Assembly (NCBI RefSeq): GCF_000815105.2
Contig: NZ_CP010310.2
Location: 2,728,001-2,792,000 of the forward strand
Length of the DNA stretch: 64,000 nt
Direction of reading: 5' to 3'
Source of the DNA: Pandoraea pulmonicola
GTDB taxonomy: Bacteria; Pseudomonadota; Gammaproteobacteria; Burkholderiales; Burkholderiaceae
Shown in pieces: positions 45,601 to 54,234 of this stretch. Every line of letters begins with the position of its first letter. Within the stretch, counting starts at the first letter, position 1. The notes under the pieces were generated by a model. It had not been told where the DNA came from, made no database searches, and saw nothing but the letters and a program-made list of their open reading frames with translations. Both the position numbers and the translations under genes were made by a program.

Positions 45601-46032
45601 ATGACCATGCATACCAGCCGCAGCGTCACGTCGCAGTCGGGCGCCCGCATCGTCGGTACCAGCCACAAATTGCCCGACGGCCCGGGCCCGTCGGTCATGG
45701 CGGCCGACTCTCTCGATGCGGAAGATGTCGTGAACGTCGCCGGGGAGAGTCTCGGCAAGGTCAAGCACATCATGCTCGATGTGCAGCGCGGCACCGTCGC
45801 CTATGCGGTGCTGTCGTTCGGCGGGTTTCTCGGCATGGGCGACAAGCTGTTCGCCATTCCATGGCATGCCCTGCAGCTCGACGTGGAGAACAAGCGCTTC
45901 ATTCTCGACATCGACAAGGAAGCCCTCAAGAAAGCGCCTGGTTTCGACAAGGATCACTGGCCGAGCATGGCCGATCTGCAATGGGCCGAGCAGGTGCATA
46001 CGTATTACACCGTCGACCCTTACTGGCATTGA
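45601..46032 (+). CDS. PRC-barrel domain protein
   Basis: A 143-aa cytoplasmic protein. The PRC barrel (about residues 40-105) is visible in DVVNVAGESLGKVKHIMLD and AYAVLSFGGFLGMGDKLFAIP. PRC barrels occur in photosynthetic reaction centre H subunits and RimM; stand-alone forms are common near stress genes and have no fixed role. AAGGAGG precedes the start. It is 70 bp after the BON gene. Confidence 0.9.
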   Translation: MTMHTSRSVTSQSGARIVGTSHKLPDGPGPSVMAADSLDAEDVVNVAGESLGKVKHIMLDVQRGTVAYAVLSFGGFLGMGDKLFAIPWHALQLDVENKRFILDIDKEALKKAPGFDKDHWPSMADLQWAEQVHTYYTVDPYWH

Positions 46033-46051
46033 GCCGGGCAGGACGTTGCCC

Positions 46052-46312
46052 ATGCCGAGCCAAACCGGCATCTGCCGGCGCTTGCAGGGCCACCGGCTGA
46101 GGGCGCATTTGCCCGAGCCTTTCGATCCGGGCAAGCCGCCGGGAACGCCGCCGCCGAAGTCGCCGCCCGATGAGGACGAGCCACCCCCGGCGCCCCCGCC
46201 CGACAGGCCGCTCGACCCGCCGGTGGAAGAGCCGCCTGTCAGGCCGCCAGGCAAATATGTCGGGCGTCGGAGTACGCGAGTCGTGAGGGCGCGGGAGCAG
46301 GCGCTCCACTAA
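46052..46312 (+). CDS. Short proline-rich protein
   Basis: An 86-aa protein. Its middle is a run of Pro and Asp/Glu (GKPPGTPPPKSPPDEDEPPP followed by more PP pairs), and the ends are basic. It has no signal peptide. The reading starts 20 bp after the PRC gene stop. Such short Pro-rich proteins occur next to BON/PRC genes in related bacteria, as I recall; this call is weaker than its neighbours because the composition could arise by chance. Confidence 0.5.
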   Translation: MPSQTGICRRLQGHRLRAHLPEPFDPGKPPGTPPPKSPPDEDEPPPAPPPDRPLDPPVEEPPVRPPGKYVGRRSTRVVRAREQALH

Positions 46313-46339
46313 CCGTCGGATCGACAAGGGAGGAAAGTC

Positions 46340-46495
46340 ATGCTTGGCACCATCTTGTTGATTGTTTTGATCCTGCTGTTGATTGGCGCGATACCGGCCT
46401 GGCCGTACAGCCGGGGGTGGGGCTACTACCCGTCCGGCGGCATCGGGCTTGTCGTGCTCATCGTCGTGTTGCTGGTGCTGATGGGGCACATATGA
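46340..46495 (+). CDS. DUF3309-like small membrane protein
   Basis: A 51-aa protein with two hydrophobic stretches, LGTILLIVLILLLIGAIPAW at the start and GIGLVVLIVVLLVLMGHI at the end, around a short YSRGWGYYPSGG loop. This is the pattern of DUF3309 proteins, tiny inner-membrane proteins of unknown role. GGAGG stands 6 bp upstream. Confidence 0.85.
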   Translation: MLGTILLIVLILLLIGAIPAWPYSRGWGYYPSGGIGLVVLIVVLLVLMGHI

Positions 46496-46597
46496 CCGGC
46501 GGCGCTTCGGCCCGCGGGCCGCGGCGCCAGTCGGCATCGCAACCGGATCCATGGTCCCCGGACGACGTTCGGGAGCCGCGTGCAAGGAGACATCGCC

Positions 46598-46840
46598 ATG
46601 CCGTATCACCAAACGCGTGAGTTGCCTGCAAGTGTCAAGAACCACTTGCCCGCACATGCGCAAGAGATCTACCTCAAGGCGTTCAACGCTGCCTGGGACG
46701 AATACAAGGAGCCCGCCGAGCGGCGTGGCCACGAGTCGCGCGAGGAAGCTGCGCACAAGGTCGCGTGGGGCGCCGTGAAGAAGACTTACGAAAAGGATGA
46801 ATCGTCAGGGAGGTGGCACGAGAAGAAGCGTCACCACTGA
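46598..46840 (+). CDS. ChaB-family protein
   Basis: An 80-aa cytoplasmic protein. LPASVKNHLPAHAQEIYLKA (residues 8-27) followed by FNAAWDEYKEPAERR and AHKVAWGAVKKTYEKD is the ChaB fold. ChaB was named as a regulator of the ChaA cation antiporter, though the function is uncertain. AAGGAGA precedes ATG 46598. It is the last of the small-gene run, which ends at a terminator 130 bp on. Confidence 0.9.
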   Translation: MPYHQTRELPASVKNHLPAHAQEIYLKAFNAAWDEYKEPAERRGHESREEAAHKVAWGAVKKTYEKDESSGRWHEKKRHH

Positions 46841-47339
46841 CGACGGATTCCGAAGCGCGGTGCGAACGACGCGGCCCCAAAGGCGGGCTGCGCAGTTGCA
46901 GCGTGCCGTGCTTCGTCGACCCCCGATACGATTGCATCCGGTACCCGCATCCGGAGCGCAACCGTAGATTGCCGGCCCACCCACTGGGTCGGCTTTTTTG
47001 CGACGTCGTTGTCCCGTCGTTGTCGACTGCCGTCGACTTCCCGAGACGGTCAAGCGTTCGGAAACAGGGATATTGCGTCGCAAGGCACCGTCTGGGGTGC
47101 GAGGCTACAAGCGGCGTCCAATGTGAAATTTGTCGATGCTGCGTTGCAGCGCGTGTTCGGCAGGATTGCGGCCGTTGGCGTAGAATCGGCATCCTCGAGC
47201 GGGGCTGCCGTGATGGACCGCAACGGCGGATGCACCGTCGTTCCGGCGGTCAGTCGATACGGTACAGCGCCCGACGCCGTTTTCCTGTCCCTGCCGACAA
47301 CCTTGCCAGTCTCGTGCTGGCTGTCACTGCCGAATTCCA
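46841..47339. other. 499-bp intergenic region with terminator
   Basis: Contains the terminator listed at 46971-46999. The remaining sequence up to the MFS gene has open frames in several phases but none with a start, motif or codon pattern I can support. Confidence 0.5.
46971..46999 (+). terminator. Intrinsic terminator after the ChaB gene
   Basis: GCCGGCCC (46971-46978) pairs with GGGTCGGC (46986-46993, one G-U pair) over a 7-nt loop and is followed by six T. It ends the small stress-gene run. Confidence 0.8.
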
Positions 47340-48554
47340 ATGAGTGCCCCCCAAGTCCTGCCCGCCGAGGCGGCCGAAGCGTTGCCCCCGTCGTCAATTC
47401 CCGTGTGGTTGTCGTTCGTCGCGTTGGCGATGGGCGGTTTCGGTATCGGCACGGGTGAGTTCGTCATCATGGGCCTGCTGCCCGACGTTGCCCGCGATCT
47501 GCACATCACCATTCCGCAGGCCGGTCACGCCATCAGTACCTATGCGCTTGGCGTTGTCATCGGCGCGCCGCTGCTGGCGGTGCTCGGTGTGCGTTTGCCG
47601 CGTCGCGCGTTCCTGATCGCCCTCATGGCGATGTTCTCGATCGGCAATATCGCCAGTGCCCTGGCGCCGAACTACCTGACGCTCATCGGGTTGCGTTTCC
47701 TGAGCGGCTTGCCGCACGGCACCTACTTCGGCGTGGCGTCGCTCGTTGCCGCCTCGCTGGTGCCGTCGCATCGTCGAGTCCATGCGGTCGGGCAGGTCAT
47801 GCTCGGTCTCACGCTGGCCACGCTCTTTGGCGTGCCGCTCGCGGCCGGTCTCGGTCAGTGGCTCGGATGGCGCGCGGCATTCGTGCTGGTCGGCGCGATC
47901 GGTGCGCTTACCGCGTTCATGGTCTGGCGCTGGGTGCCGAACGTGCCCGCGCCGCACGGGGCAAGCCCGCTGCGTGAGCTGAGCGCGCTGCGCAGTTCGC
48001 AGGTCTGGCTCACGCTCGGCATCGGCGCCATCGGCTTCGGCGGCATGTTCGCCGTATTCAGCTATATCAAGCCGACGCTCATGCAGGTGGCGGGTGTGCC
48101 CGAAGCCTGGGTACCGTTCTACCTGGCGCTCTTCGGTGTCGGCATGGTGGCCGGCACGATCGTCGGGCCGCGTCTGGTGGCCGCCGCCTCGCTCATGCGC
48201 GCCATCGGCGGCACGTTGATCTGGTCGGCGCTGCTGCTGGGCGCATTCACGTTCACGTCGTCGAGCCCCTGGCTCGCCGGGATCAACGTGCTGGCCATCG
48301 GCACGATCATCATCATCGGCCCGGCCTTGCAGATTCGTCTGATGGACGTCGCGGGCGAGGCGCAGACGCTCGCGGCGGCGCTCAATCATTCGGCCTTCAA
48401 CATGGCGAACGCCGCCGGCGCATGGCTCGGCGGCGTAGCGATCACGGCGGGCTACGGCTGGACGTCGACCGGCTGGGTCGGCGCCTTGCTGTCATGTGCC
48501 GGCATGCTCATGTTCGTCTGGGCCCGGTATGACGCGCGCCGGAAGGCGCGATAA
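47340..48554 (+). CDS. DHA1-type MFS exporter (AraJ/YdhP-like)
   Basis: A 404-aa inner-membrane exporter with about 12 helices. Landmarks are ALAMGGFGIGTGEFVIMGLL in helix 1, GVRLPRRAFLIALMAMFSIG at the loop 2-3 position, and GLPHGTYFGVASLVAASLVP. It resembles AraJ and YdhP transporters, whose substrates are sugars, purines or drugs depending on member. Its last 103 bases overlap, on the opposite strand, the end of the MATE gene. Confidence 0.9.
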   Translation: MSAPQVLPAEAAEALPPSSIPVWLSFVALAMGGFGIGTGEFVIMGLLPDVARDLHITIPQAGHAISTYALGVVIGAPLLAVLGVRLPRRAFLIALMAMFSIGNIASALAPNYLTLIGLRFLSGLPHGTYFGVASLVAASLVPSHRRVHAVGQVMLGLTLATLFGVPLAAGLGQWLGWRAAFVLVGAIGALTAFMVWRWVPNVPAPHGASPLRELSALRSSQVWLTLGIGAIGFGGMFAVFSYIKPTLMQVAGVPEAWVPFYLALFGVGMVAGTIVGPRLVAAASLMRAIGGTLIWSALLLGAFTFTSSSPWLAGINVLAIGTIIIIGPALQIRLMDVAGEAQTLAAALNHSAFNMANAAGAWLGGVAITAGYGWTSTGWVGALLSCAGMLMFVWARYDARRKAR

Positions 48555-49876
48555 CACAGTCCCTGCATGGCGAGCATTGCCACGAACGCGAGCGGATACG
48601 CCCACCAGATGCCGGTGAGCCCGGCGATGCGCTCGAAGAGCAGGGCGGCCGGGACTTCGATGCCCAGCAGGCCGATCACGCCGATCAGCGCTGGAATCCA
48701 CACCGTGCCGCTGGCCCGCATGGCGCCGACCATGATGACCGCCATGCCCATCGCCGGCACGCTCCAGGCCACGATGTAGAGCAGGTGCGTGGCGAGCGAC
48801 AGCACTTCCGCATCCGTCAGGAAAGCGCGCATGATCGTGGGCGCGGCCAGGTAGATCAAGACGGTCAACGCGCCGGTCAGCCCGAGGTTGCACAGAAAGC
48901 CTGTTCGCACGATGGCGCCGACTCGTTCCCGGCGACCCGCACCGATGGCATGGGCGCAGAGAATCGACGCCGTGATGCCGAGCGTCATGACCGGTAGCTG
49001 GAGCCAGCTCATCACTTGCGTGACGGCCCCATAGGCGGCCGTCGCGTTCGCGCCGTGTCGGTTGACCATGCCCAGCAATGCCATTTCCGCGATCGCCATC
49101 GTCAGCATCTGCATGGCGGCCGGCACGCCGAAGCGCAGGATGCCGCGTACCAGGGCCGGTTGCCAGCGGACCGCCCGCCAGAGGTCTGCCCCCGGCGCCA
49201 GCGGATGTTCCTTGCGGCGCCAGTGACACGCCATCCAGACCAGGGCGATGCTGAATGCGAGCAATGTCGACGCGGCGGCGCTCGCCACGCCCAGACGGGG
49301 AAACGGTCCCCAGCCAAAGATGAACGCCGGCGTCAGGGCAAGCGACAGCAGCGTCGCGATCAATAGCGTGAACAGTGGTGAGACGGCGTCGCCCGTGCCA
49401 CGGCTCATCGAGGTCGTCAGCCACAGCAGGAAAACGATGGGCATGCCGATGAGCATCCAGCGCGCGTAGGATGTGGCGGCGTCGAGCACGCGGGCCGGGG
49501 TGCCCAGCGCCTGCATGAGCGGCGAGGCGAACAGCCCACCGAACAGGCTGACGACGATACCGATCGCGAACATCATCACCAGCGCGGTGCCTGCGATATT
49601 GCGCACCTGTGGAAGATCCCGCGCGCCCCACGCCCGACCGATCATGACCGTCGCGCCGGCCGACAGACCGATCACGATAGCCAGCAAAAAGAAGAACACG
49701 GGAAAGAACGCCGAGGCGGCGGCAATCGCGTCGGTGCCGATCAGATGCCCGAGATAAATGCCGTCGACCGTGCCTGCGATCGACTGCAGCGCGTTGGTCA
49801 ACATCATCGGCACGGCGATCATCAGCCAGGTACGCCACAGCGCTGGCGGGGGCGAGGTAGAGGTAGGCGAAGTCAT
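48452..49876 (-). CDS. MATE-family efflux protein
   Basis: A Na+- or H+-driven multidrug antiporter, 474 aa, with 12 helices in two related halves. The opening PMMLTNALQSIAGTVDGIYL and GLSAGATVMIGRAWGARD in the first half match GITASILCAHAIGAGRRERV in the second. AAGGAA precedes the ATG. The C-terminal 35 codons lie opposite the MFS exporter tail, an unusual convergent overlap of two exporter genes. Confidence 0.92.
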   Translation of the reverse strand: MTSPTSTSPPPALWRTWLMIAVPMMLTNALQSIAGTVDGIYLGHLIGTDAIAAASAFFPVFFFLLAIVIGLSAGATVMIGRAWGARDLPQVRNIAGTALVMMFAIGIVVSLFGGLFASPLMQALGTPARVLDAATSYARWMLIGMPIVFLLWLTTSMSRGTGDAVSPLFTLLIATLLSLALTPAFIFGWGPFPRLGVASAAASTLLAFSIALVWMACHWRRKEHPLAPGADLWRAVRWQPALVRGILRFGVPAAMQMLTMAIAEMALLGMVNRHGANATAAYGAVTQVMSWLQLPVMTLGITASILCAHAIGAGRRERVGAIVRTGFLCNLGLTGALTVLIYLAAPTIMRAFLTDAEVLSLATHLLYIVAWSVPAMGMAVIMVGAMRASGTVWIPALIGVIGLLGIEVPAALLFERIAGLTGIWWAYPLAFVAMLAMQGLCYRAFRRASYRAQTNMSMPAHDSKAPTQPVDVQP

Positions 49877-50041
49877 GAGGTAGGTTCCTTGTGTTCGATC
49901 CTGAAGTTCATGGGGTTCGATGGGGTCGGGTAGGGCTCAACCCGAAGCACCCGGCAAAGCGGCGCCCATCTGGCGCGATGGCTGGAAATCGGGGGAGAGC
50001 GCGGCGCGCAACGCTGTGTCCGCGCCGCCAAGGCGACGGCG

Positions 50042-50647
50042 CTACATACCGGCGTCGACCAGGTCGTCAGTCGAGGCGAGGCGCAGTACGTGCGTGCGCA
50101 CGTCCTCGGGCCAGTTGGCGATACGGGCGCTCAAGGCTTCCGGATCGTTCGCAAACAACGCGCGCGACGCTTCTTCGAAGTTCGGCAGATCGCCGGCGAT
50201 CGTCGACATGAAACGGTACGCACGCTCCTGCGCCCGGCGCTGCAAATCGCGTCCGGCGTGCCGGCGACGCGCCTCGTCGACGAGTTTGCGCAGCGCAACG
50301 GAAGCCCCGCCCGGCTGATCGGCCAGCCAGTCCCAGTGGCGGGGCAGCAGCGTCACCTCACGGGAAACGACACCCAGCCTGGGGCGGCCACGCCCTTTGG
50401 CCGGGGCTTCTCCCGTTGCGGATGGCGCGGCTGCGGCAGGCGCGGGATAGCGTGCACGAATCTCGGCGGCCGAGCCGCGTACGTCCACATCCCGCGTGTC
50501 GCCGCGCAGGTCGTCGAAGATGAATACCGAGGCATGCGGGTCGGCGATCATCGCTTGCTGGAAGGCAATGGCGGCGTCCGCGAGCGAACCCGATGCGATG
50601 CGACGCATATCGCGAAAAACGGTGAAACCGAGGGGATGGGGTGGCAC
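50042..50647 (-). CDS. DUF2239-family protein
   Basis: A 201-aa cytoplasmic protein. The central GRGRPRLGVVSREVTLLPRH and QPGGASVALRKLVDEARRR are strongly conserved features of DUF2239; the rest is helical. The function is unknown; the basic GRGRPR patch and the ribbon-helix-like RKLVDEARR may suggest DNA contact. It starts with GTG. A pair of palindromic CCCGGG-centred sites lies about 40-90 bp upstream and probably governs it. Confidence 0.85.
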   Translation of the reverse strand: MPPHPLGFTVFRDMRRIASGSLADAAIAFQQAMIADPHASVFIFDDLRGDTRDVDVRGSAAEIRARYPAPAAAAPSATGEAPAKGRGRPRLGVVSREVTLLPRHWDWLADQPGGASVALRKLVDEARRRHAGRDLQRRAQERAYRFMSTIAGDLPNFEEASRALFANDPEALSARIANWPEDVRTHVLRLASTDDLVDAGM

Positions 50648-50687
50648 GGCGGACTCCGCTGGCGAACGAGTAATGTCAATACCGGCG

Positions 50688-50735
50688 AATATTACCCGGG
50701 CATTATTTGAAATGCAATATCACCCGGGTAATATT
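50688..50735. promoter_or_regulatory. Paired CCCGGG-centred operator sites upstream of DUF2239
   Basis: AATATTACCCGGG (50688-50700) and CCCGGGTAATATT (50723-50735) are a perfect 13-bp inverted pair with a 22-bp spacer. Each arm with its flank is also a near copy of ATTACCCGGGTAAT, so there may be two operators 28 bp apart. The binding protein is unknown. Confidence 0.6.
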
Positions 50736-50758
50736 TTTCGATGTTCGCGGTGTCGGGG

Positions 50759-52054
50759 TCAAGCCGTCAAGGCGACGCCGCCATTCAGTCGTTCGAGCAC
50801 GGTGGCGCGCACGGGGCCGGGGGCGTCGTCGAGCAGCGCGGGCCAACGAGACCGCGCTTCGCGCACGGTCTCGCGAGCAATCGTCATCAGCCGGCCCACG
50901 CGCAGCAACCCGGCGCCTTTCAGCAAACCTTCAAGGGCGCTCCAGTCGAACGCACGCAGCGTCTTGTCGATGGCGCGGTTCACGCCGTAGTGCGAGGCGG
51001 GCACGTCATGGAAGAAGGCGGCGACGCAGACCGGGTCGTACACCGGCGCGAGTTGCGGCGTGCGGGCGTCGGGGTAGGTCAGCGCCCAGTTCTTCAGATG
51101 GGCATCGGTGTTGCCCAGCAGAATGAAGGCGATCAGACGCCGCAGGAACTCGCGCACGTCGCGCACTGGCTGCGCCGAGAGCTGGTCGAGCACGCGCAGC
51201 ATCGTCGTGTAGTCGATGTCGAGACCGCGGCCGTATTTGCTGCGCGGCGGGTATTGCAGCACCTGCGCAAACTCTTCCATATGCACACGGCGTCCGTCGG
51301 GCAGCCGGTCGAAGCGCGGCACCGCGAGAATGTGCTCGAAGGGCACCTGCTCGGGGAGTTCGGCATCGTGTCGTGAGATGATCTCGGCCTTCGCGCAATC
51401 GAGTTCGAGCGCGCCGCACAACCGATAGCCCGTGAATTCGTTCTGGACGAGATCCGGGTGCCGCGTGGTCGGCAACTTGAGGATGACCGAGCCCGCCCGC
51501 CCGTGGCGCTTGACGATGTAGCGACGCCCGTCGCGAATGGCCGAGAACTTCGTCACGACCCCGGGCAGCGACGCCGCATCTTCCACCGGCGTATCGACGA
51601 AGCCGGGTTCTACCATCTCCAGCCCGAGTGCCGTGTGCCAGCGATGCACGACATCCGGCACGCCTTCGCGTGCAGGCACCGGCTCGACTTCCAGAGCGCC
51701 CATCAAGTCGTGGCCGGCGGCGGCGAGCAGTTCGAACTCGTCGTCCGGGCTGCAGCGACGCTCGGCCGCCAGCCGTTCACGGTTGTGGCCCTCGGGCAGC
51801 AGATTCTCGAAATACACCGGCCAGCGGCCGTCGGTGCGCACCAGCCGGGCGTCCTGCCGCGAGGCCAGAATTTCGCGGGTGGCTGTCTCGCTCGCGCCGC
51901 GATACGCGAGCGAGAGCGTTGGGCGCTGTGCGTCGGCGATGTAATCCTCGTCGAACGACATGCGCAAGATGTCGCCGTACTGCGAGAGATAGCCGATAGG
52001 GCGTCGCGAGCCGTCAGGCTGATGGAGGTACGCGCGCAGGTATTTGATGTTCAT
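50759..52054 (-). CDS. hipA: HipA-type serine/threonine kinase toxin
   Basis: A 431-aa kinase of the type II HipBA module; E. coli HipA phosphorylates glutamyl-tRNA synthetase and induces persistence. The N-subdomain (residues 1-110, GYLSQYGDILRMSFDEDYI) and kinase core are complete: VVTKFSAIRDG near 167, PRFDR at 246-250, the catalytic NTDAHLKNWAL (Asp317, Asn322), and the metal-site Asp340 in YDPV. No residue loss is seen, so the toxin looks active. The start overlaps the antitoxin stop by 4 bp. Confidence 0.92.
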   Translation of the reverse strand: MNIKYLRAYLHQPDGSRRPIGYLSQYGDILRMSFDEDYIADAQRPTLSLAYRGASETATREILASRQDARLVRTDGRWPVYFENLLPEGHNRERLAAERRCSPDDEFELLAAAGHDLMGALEVEPVPAREGVPDVVHRWHTALGLEMVEPGFVDTPVEDAASLPGVVTKFSAIRDGRRYIVKRHGRAGSVILKLPTTRHPDLVQNEFTGYRLCGALELDCAKAEIISRHDAELPEQVPFEHILAVPRFDRLPDGRRVHMEEFAQVLQYPPRSKYGRGLDIDYTTMLRVLDQLSAQPVRDVREFLRRLIAFILLGNTDAHLKNWALTYPDARTPQLAPVYDPVCVAAFFHDVPASHYGVNRAIDKTLRAFDWSALEGLLKGAGLLRVGRLMTIARETVREARSRWPALLDDAPGPVRATVLERLNGGVALTA

Positions 52055-52377
52055 TGGCGTAGACCGGCCGAGGGCGAGCCCGGCAGGCCGAGCGTCTCGA
52101 CGATGGAAGGCGGCGCGGACACGCCACTCGGCTGGGCGAGGTACTTGCCGCCGGAACGAAGGAAGGCCTCGACTTCCTGGCGCAGGCCGGCCGGCACGAG
52201 CATGGGTTCGAGTCCGAGGGCGCGCGCCATTTCCAACACGGTCGAGATGCGCGGATCGAGCACACCGGACTCCGCCTTTTGCACCGTCATGCGGGACAGG
52301 CCCGACCGGTCGGCAAGCTCGGCCTGCGTCAGTCCGGCGTCCTTGCGTGCGGCGATGAGAGGTTCCATGAAGCTCAT
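52051..52377 (-). CDS. hipB: HipB-type HTH antitoxin
   Basis: A 108-aa Cro/C1-type HTH protein that would bind HipA and repress the operon. The helix-turn-helix is residues about 6-60, with GLTQAELADRSGLSRMTVQK as core. The C-terminal tail (GGKYLAQPSGVSAPP onward) is unstructured, as in antitoxins. ATG 52377 fits the usual N-terminus MSFMEPLIAARKDAG; the frame is open further upstream. Upstream dyads form the likely operator. Confidence 0.9.
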   Translation of the reverse strand: MSFMEPLIAARKDAGLTQAELADRSGLSRMTVQKAESGVLDPRISTVLEMARALGLEPMLVPAGLRQEVEAFLRSGGKYLAQPSGVSAPPSIVETLGLPGSPSAGLRQ

Positions 52378-52385
52378 GATAGTAA

Positions 52386-52430
52386 GCTTTTTCGTAGAAA
52401 TGATGCTTAATCTTAGCATCTCGCAAAAGC
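52386..52430. promoter_or_regulatory. hipBA operator-like dyads
   Basis: GATGCT (52402-52407) and AGCATC (52415-52420) are a perfect inverted pair with a 7-bp spacer. GCTTTT (52386-52391) and AAAAGC (52425-52430) are an outer pair with nearly the same centre. They lie just upstream of hipB, where HipB-type antitoxins bind. Confidence 0.5.
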
Positions 52431-52488
52431 ACTTGCCATAAAAAGCTAATAAAAAATATCTTTCATGGCAAAAAGATAATCATGATTA

Positions 52489-52908
52489 TCATTGCTCGTC
52501 CCGACTTCCACGAACCTTGCCGCGGGAGGCCTTGAGACGCGATCGCACCTGTTTGGCGTCCCGGCGACGGACTTGACTGGCGAGCGTCGGTCGCGTGGCG
52601 ACACGCCGGCGCGGCGCCACAGCCGCGGCATCGACAAGTGCCTGGAGGCGGGCCAGGGCGTCGGCCCGGTTGAGTTCCTGCGATCGATGTTGCTGGGCCT
52701 TGATGACGATCACGCCCTCCTGGGTAATGCGGTGATCGAGTCGCGCGAGCAGCCGCGATTTGACCTCGTCCGGCAGCGACGAGCGCATGACGTCGAAACG
52801 CAGGTGAATGGCGCTGGAGACTTTGTTGACGTTCTGACCTCCCGCGCCTTGAGCACGCATGGCGGTCAGTTCGACGTCTTCGGGAGCAATAGGAATGCGA
52901 CGGTTCAT
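52489..52908 (-). CDS. arfB: Alternative ribosome-rescue factor ArfB
   Basis: Hydrolyses peptidyl-tRNA on ribosomes stalled at the end of a message without a stop codon. The 139-aa protein has the GGQ catalytic motif at residues 23-25 within RAQGAGGQNVNKVSSAIHLR. A basic Lys/Arg-rich C-terminal tail (about 100-139) enters the empty mRNA channel. Length and layout match E. coli YaeJ. It stands alone, with the hip operon starting further downstream on the same strand. Confidence 0.93.
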   Translation of the reverse strand: MNRRIPIAPEDVELTAMRAQGAGGQNVNKVSSAIHLRFDVMRSSLPDEVKSRLLARLDHRITQEGVIVIKAQQHRSQELNRADALARLQALVDAAAVAPRRRVATRPTLASQVRRRDAKQVRSRLKASRGKVRGSRDEQ

Positions 52909-53556
52909 AAGGCAAGCATAACGTTCCCGACGTGCCGCTCACAAGCGCCTAACCGCGCTGCCGGTGCGAAGTCATGCCGTCCGCCGCCTCAATACGGAGA
53001 TGGTCGCGGGGGCGGCGATCGTCTGGAGAATCGTCGTGGTCACGGGGCCGGCACTGTGCGATTTCGTTCGGAAAACGAAATTGAAGGAGGTGACATCGAC
53101 GTGCAAGGGGGGGGCGATAATTCAGAATGGTGATTCGGATTGCAAATTGACAGGAAAAACGGAATCGTTTAAATGGATTGAAAATCGCTCGAAAGTTGAA
53201 AGTAATTTTGTAACAAAATGTATCTTTGCGACGCACTGCCGTGCATTGGTTCCAGTTGAAGCTAGAGGAACTTTGACTTGAATCAAATGGCGATGAATTT
53301 CTTGAGGTGATTGTGATGTTAAGGCCGATGGCAAGGCTGTCCGTGGGTAATTTTAGTTACATGAGGGGCTCTTTTATTTGGGCATGCAAATTAAAATGAT
53401 GTTGCGCGCTTGAATTATTTTGTTACTATCCAACGGAAACGTCAGGGTTAATAAAAACTCGTGAGTTTCCGATTTTTTGGTTTGGATAATTAAACAAATA
53501 GCGATCCCGGGAGCGGGACTCGCCTGCATTCATACATCAATAACAAGGGATTCACC
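52909..53556. other. 648-bp AT-richer intergenic region
   Basis: The stretch from about 53050 to 53520 has much lower GC than the rest of the window. Short open frames occur but none has a convincing start, motif or codon bias. No repeat or tRNA is visible. It ends in the promoter of the downstream periplasmic gene. Confidence 0.5.
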
Positions 53557-54168
53557 ATGAAGCTTCGGCAAGCCATGATTCTGGCCGGTCTGTTGTCGTT
53601 GGGGACGGTAGTGCACGCTGAGGAGGCGACGCGACCGGCGCCGATTGTCGCGGGGGACGTCGTCGAATTCCGCACCACGCTGCTCGGCGTCGATGCAAAG
53701 AAGCGCACCATCCAGGTCGCGGACGACTACGGTAAGCCGGTCACCTTTATCGTCGGCCCCGATGTGAAGAACTTCGAGCAAATGCGCAAGGGCGACAAGG
53801 TCGTCGTTGCCTATGAGCGCTCCGTCGCCATTTCCGTGGCGCCGGGCGACGGTGTCCGGAGTCGGATCGTGACCGAAGGCGCCGATCGTGCGGCGCCAGG
53901 CCAGCGTCCGGCGGCCGACGTGGCGCGCAACCTGACGGTCGTGGCGACCGTGCAGAGAATCGATCGCAAGGCGAACGTCATCACGTTGCGTGGCCCATCG
54001 CGCACGGTGGACATGGCCGTCGAGGATCCGAAGCTGCTCGAAGGCGTGAAGGTGGGCGACGCCGTGACGGTGAATTACACCGAAGCGGTTGCCGTGGCCG
54101 TTACGCAGGACCCGAGCGCCAAGCGCAAGTGGGTGCCGCCCGTTCCAGGCCCCGCTCCGAAGCCCTGA
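53557..54168 (+). CDS. Periplasmic protein with two small beta-barrel-like repeats
   Basis: A 203-aa exported protein of unknown function. It has a signal peptide (residues 1-21, ending VHA). Two related segments follow: about 35-95 (GVDAKKRTIQVADDYGKPVT, then MRKGDKVVVAYE) and about 125-185 (TVQRIDRKANVITLRGPSRT, then VKVGDAVTVNYTE). The strand pattern with VGD or KGDKV near the end of each recalls CusF-like OB folds, so a metal or small-ligand role is possible. The Met/His residues typical of copper CusF are not evident. The tail is Pro-rich. Confidence 0.75.
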   Translation: MKLRQAMILAGLLSLGTVVHAEEATRPAPIVAGDVVEFRTTLLGVDAKKRTIQVADDYGKPVTFIVGPDVKNFEQMRKGDKVVVAYERSVAISVAPGDGVRSRIVTEGADRAAPGQRPAADVARNLTVVATVQRIDRKANVITLRGPSRTVDMAVEDPKLLEGVKVGDAVTVNYTEAVAVAVTQDPSAKRKWVPPVPGPAPKP

Positions 54169-54234
54169 GGCCCCGAGGCCTCCCTCGCCCCCCCGAGGCC
54201 CCCCAAAAAAATCGGCATGCACCCGGAGATCGCT

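Noticed and set aside
52964..53281. 105-codon frame in the AT-rich gap
   Set aside because: First half reads like GC-rich shadow sequence, no ribosome-binding site, no motif.
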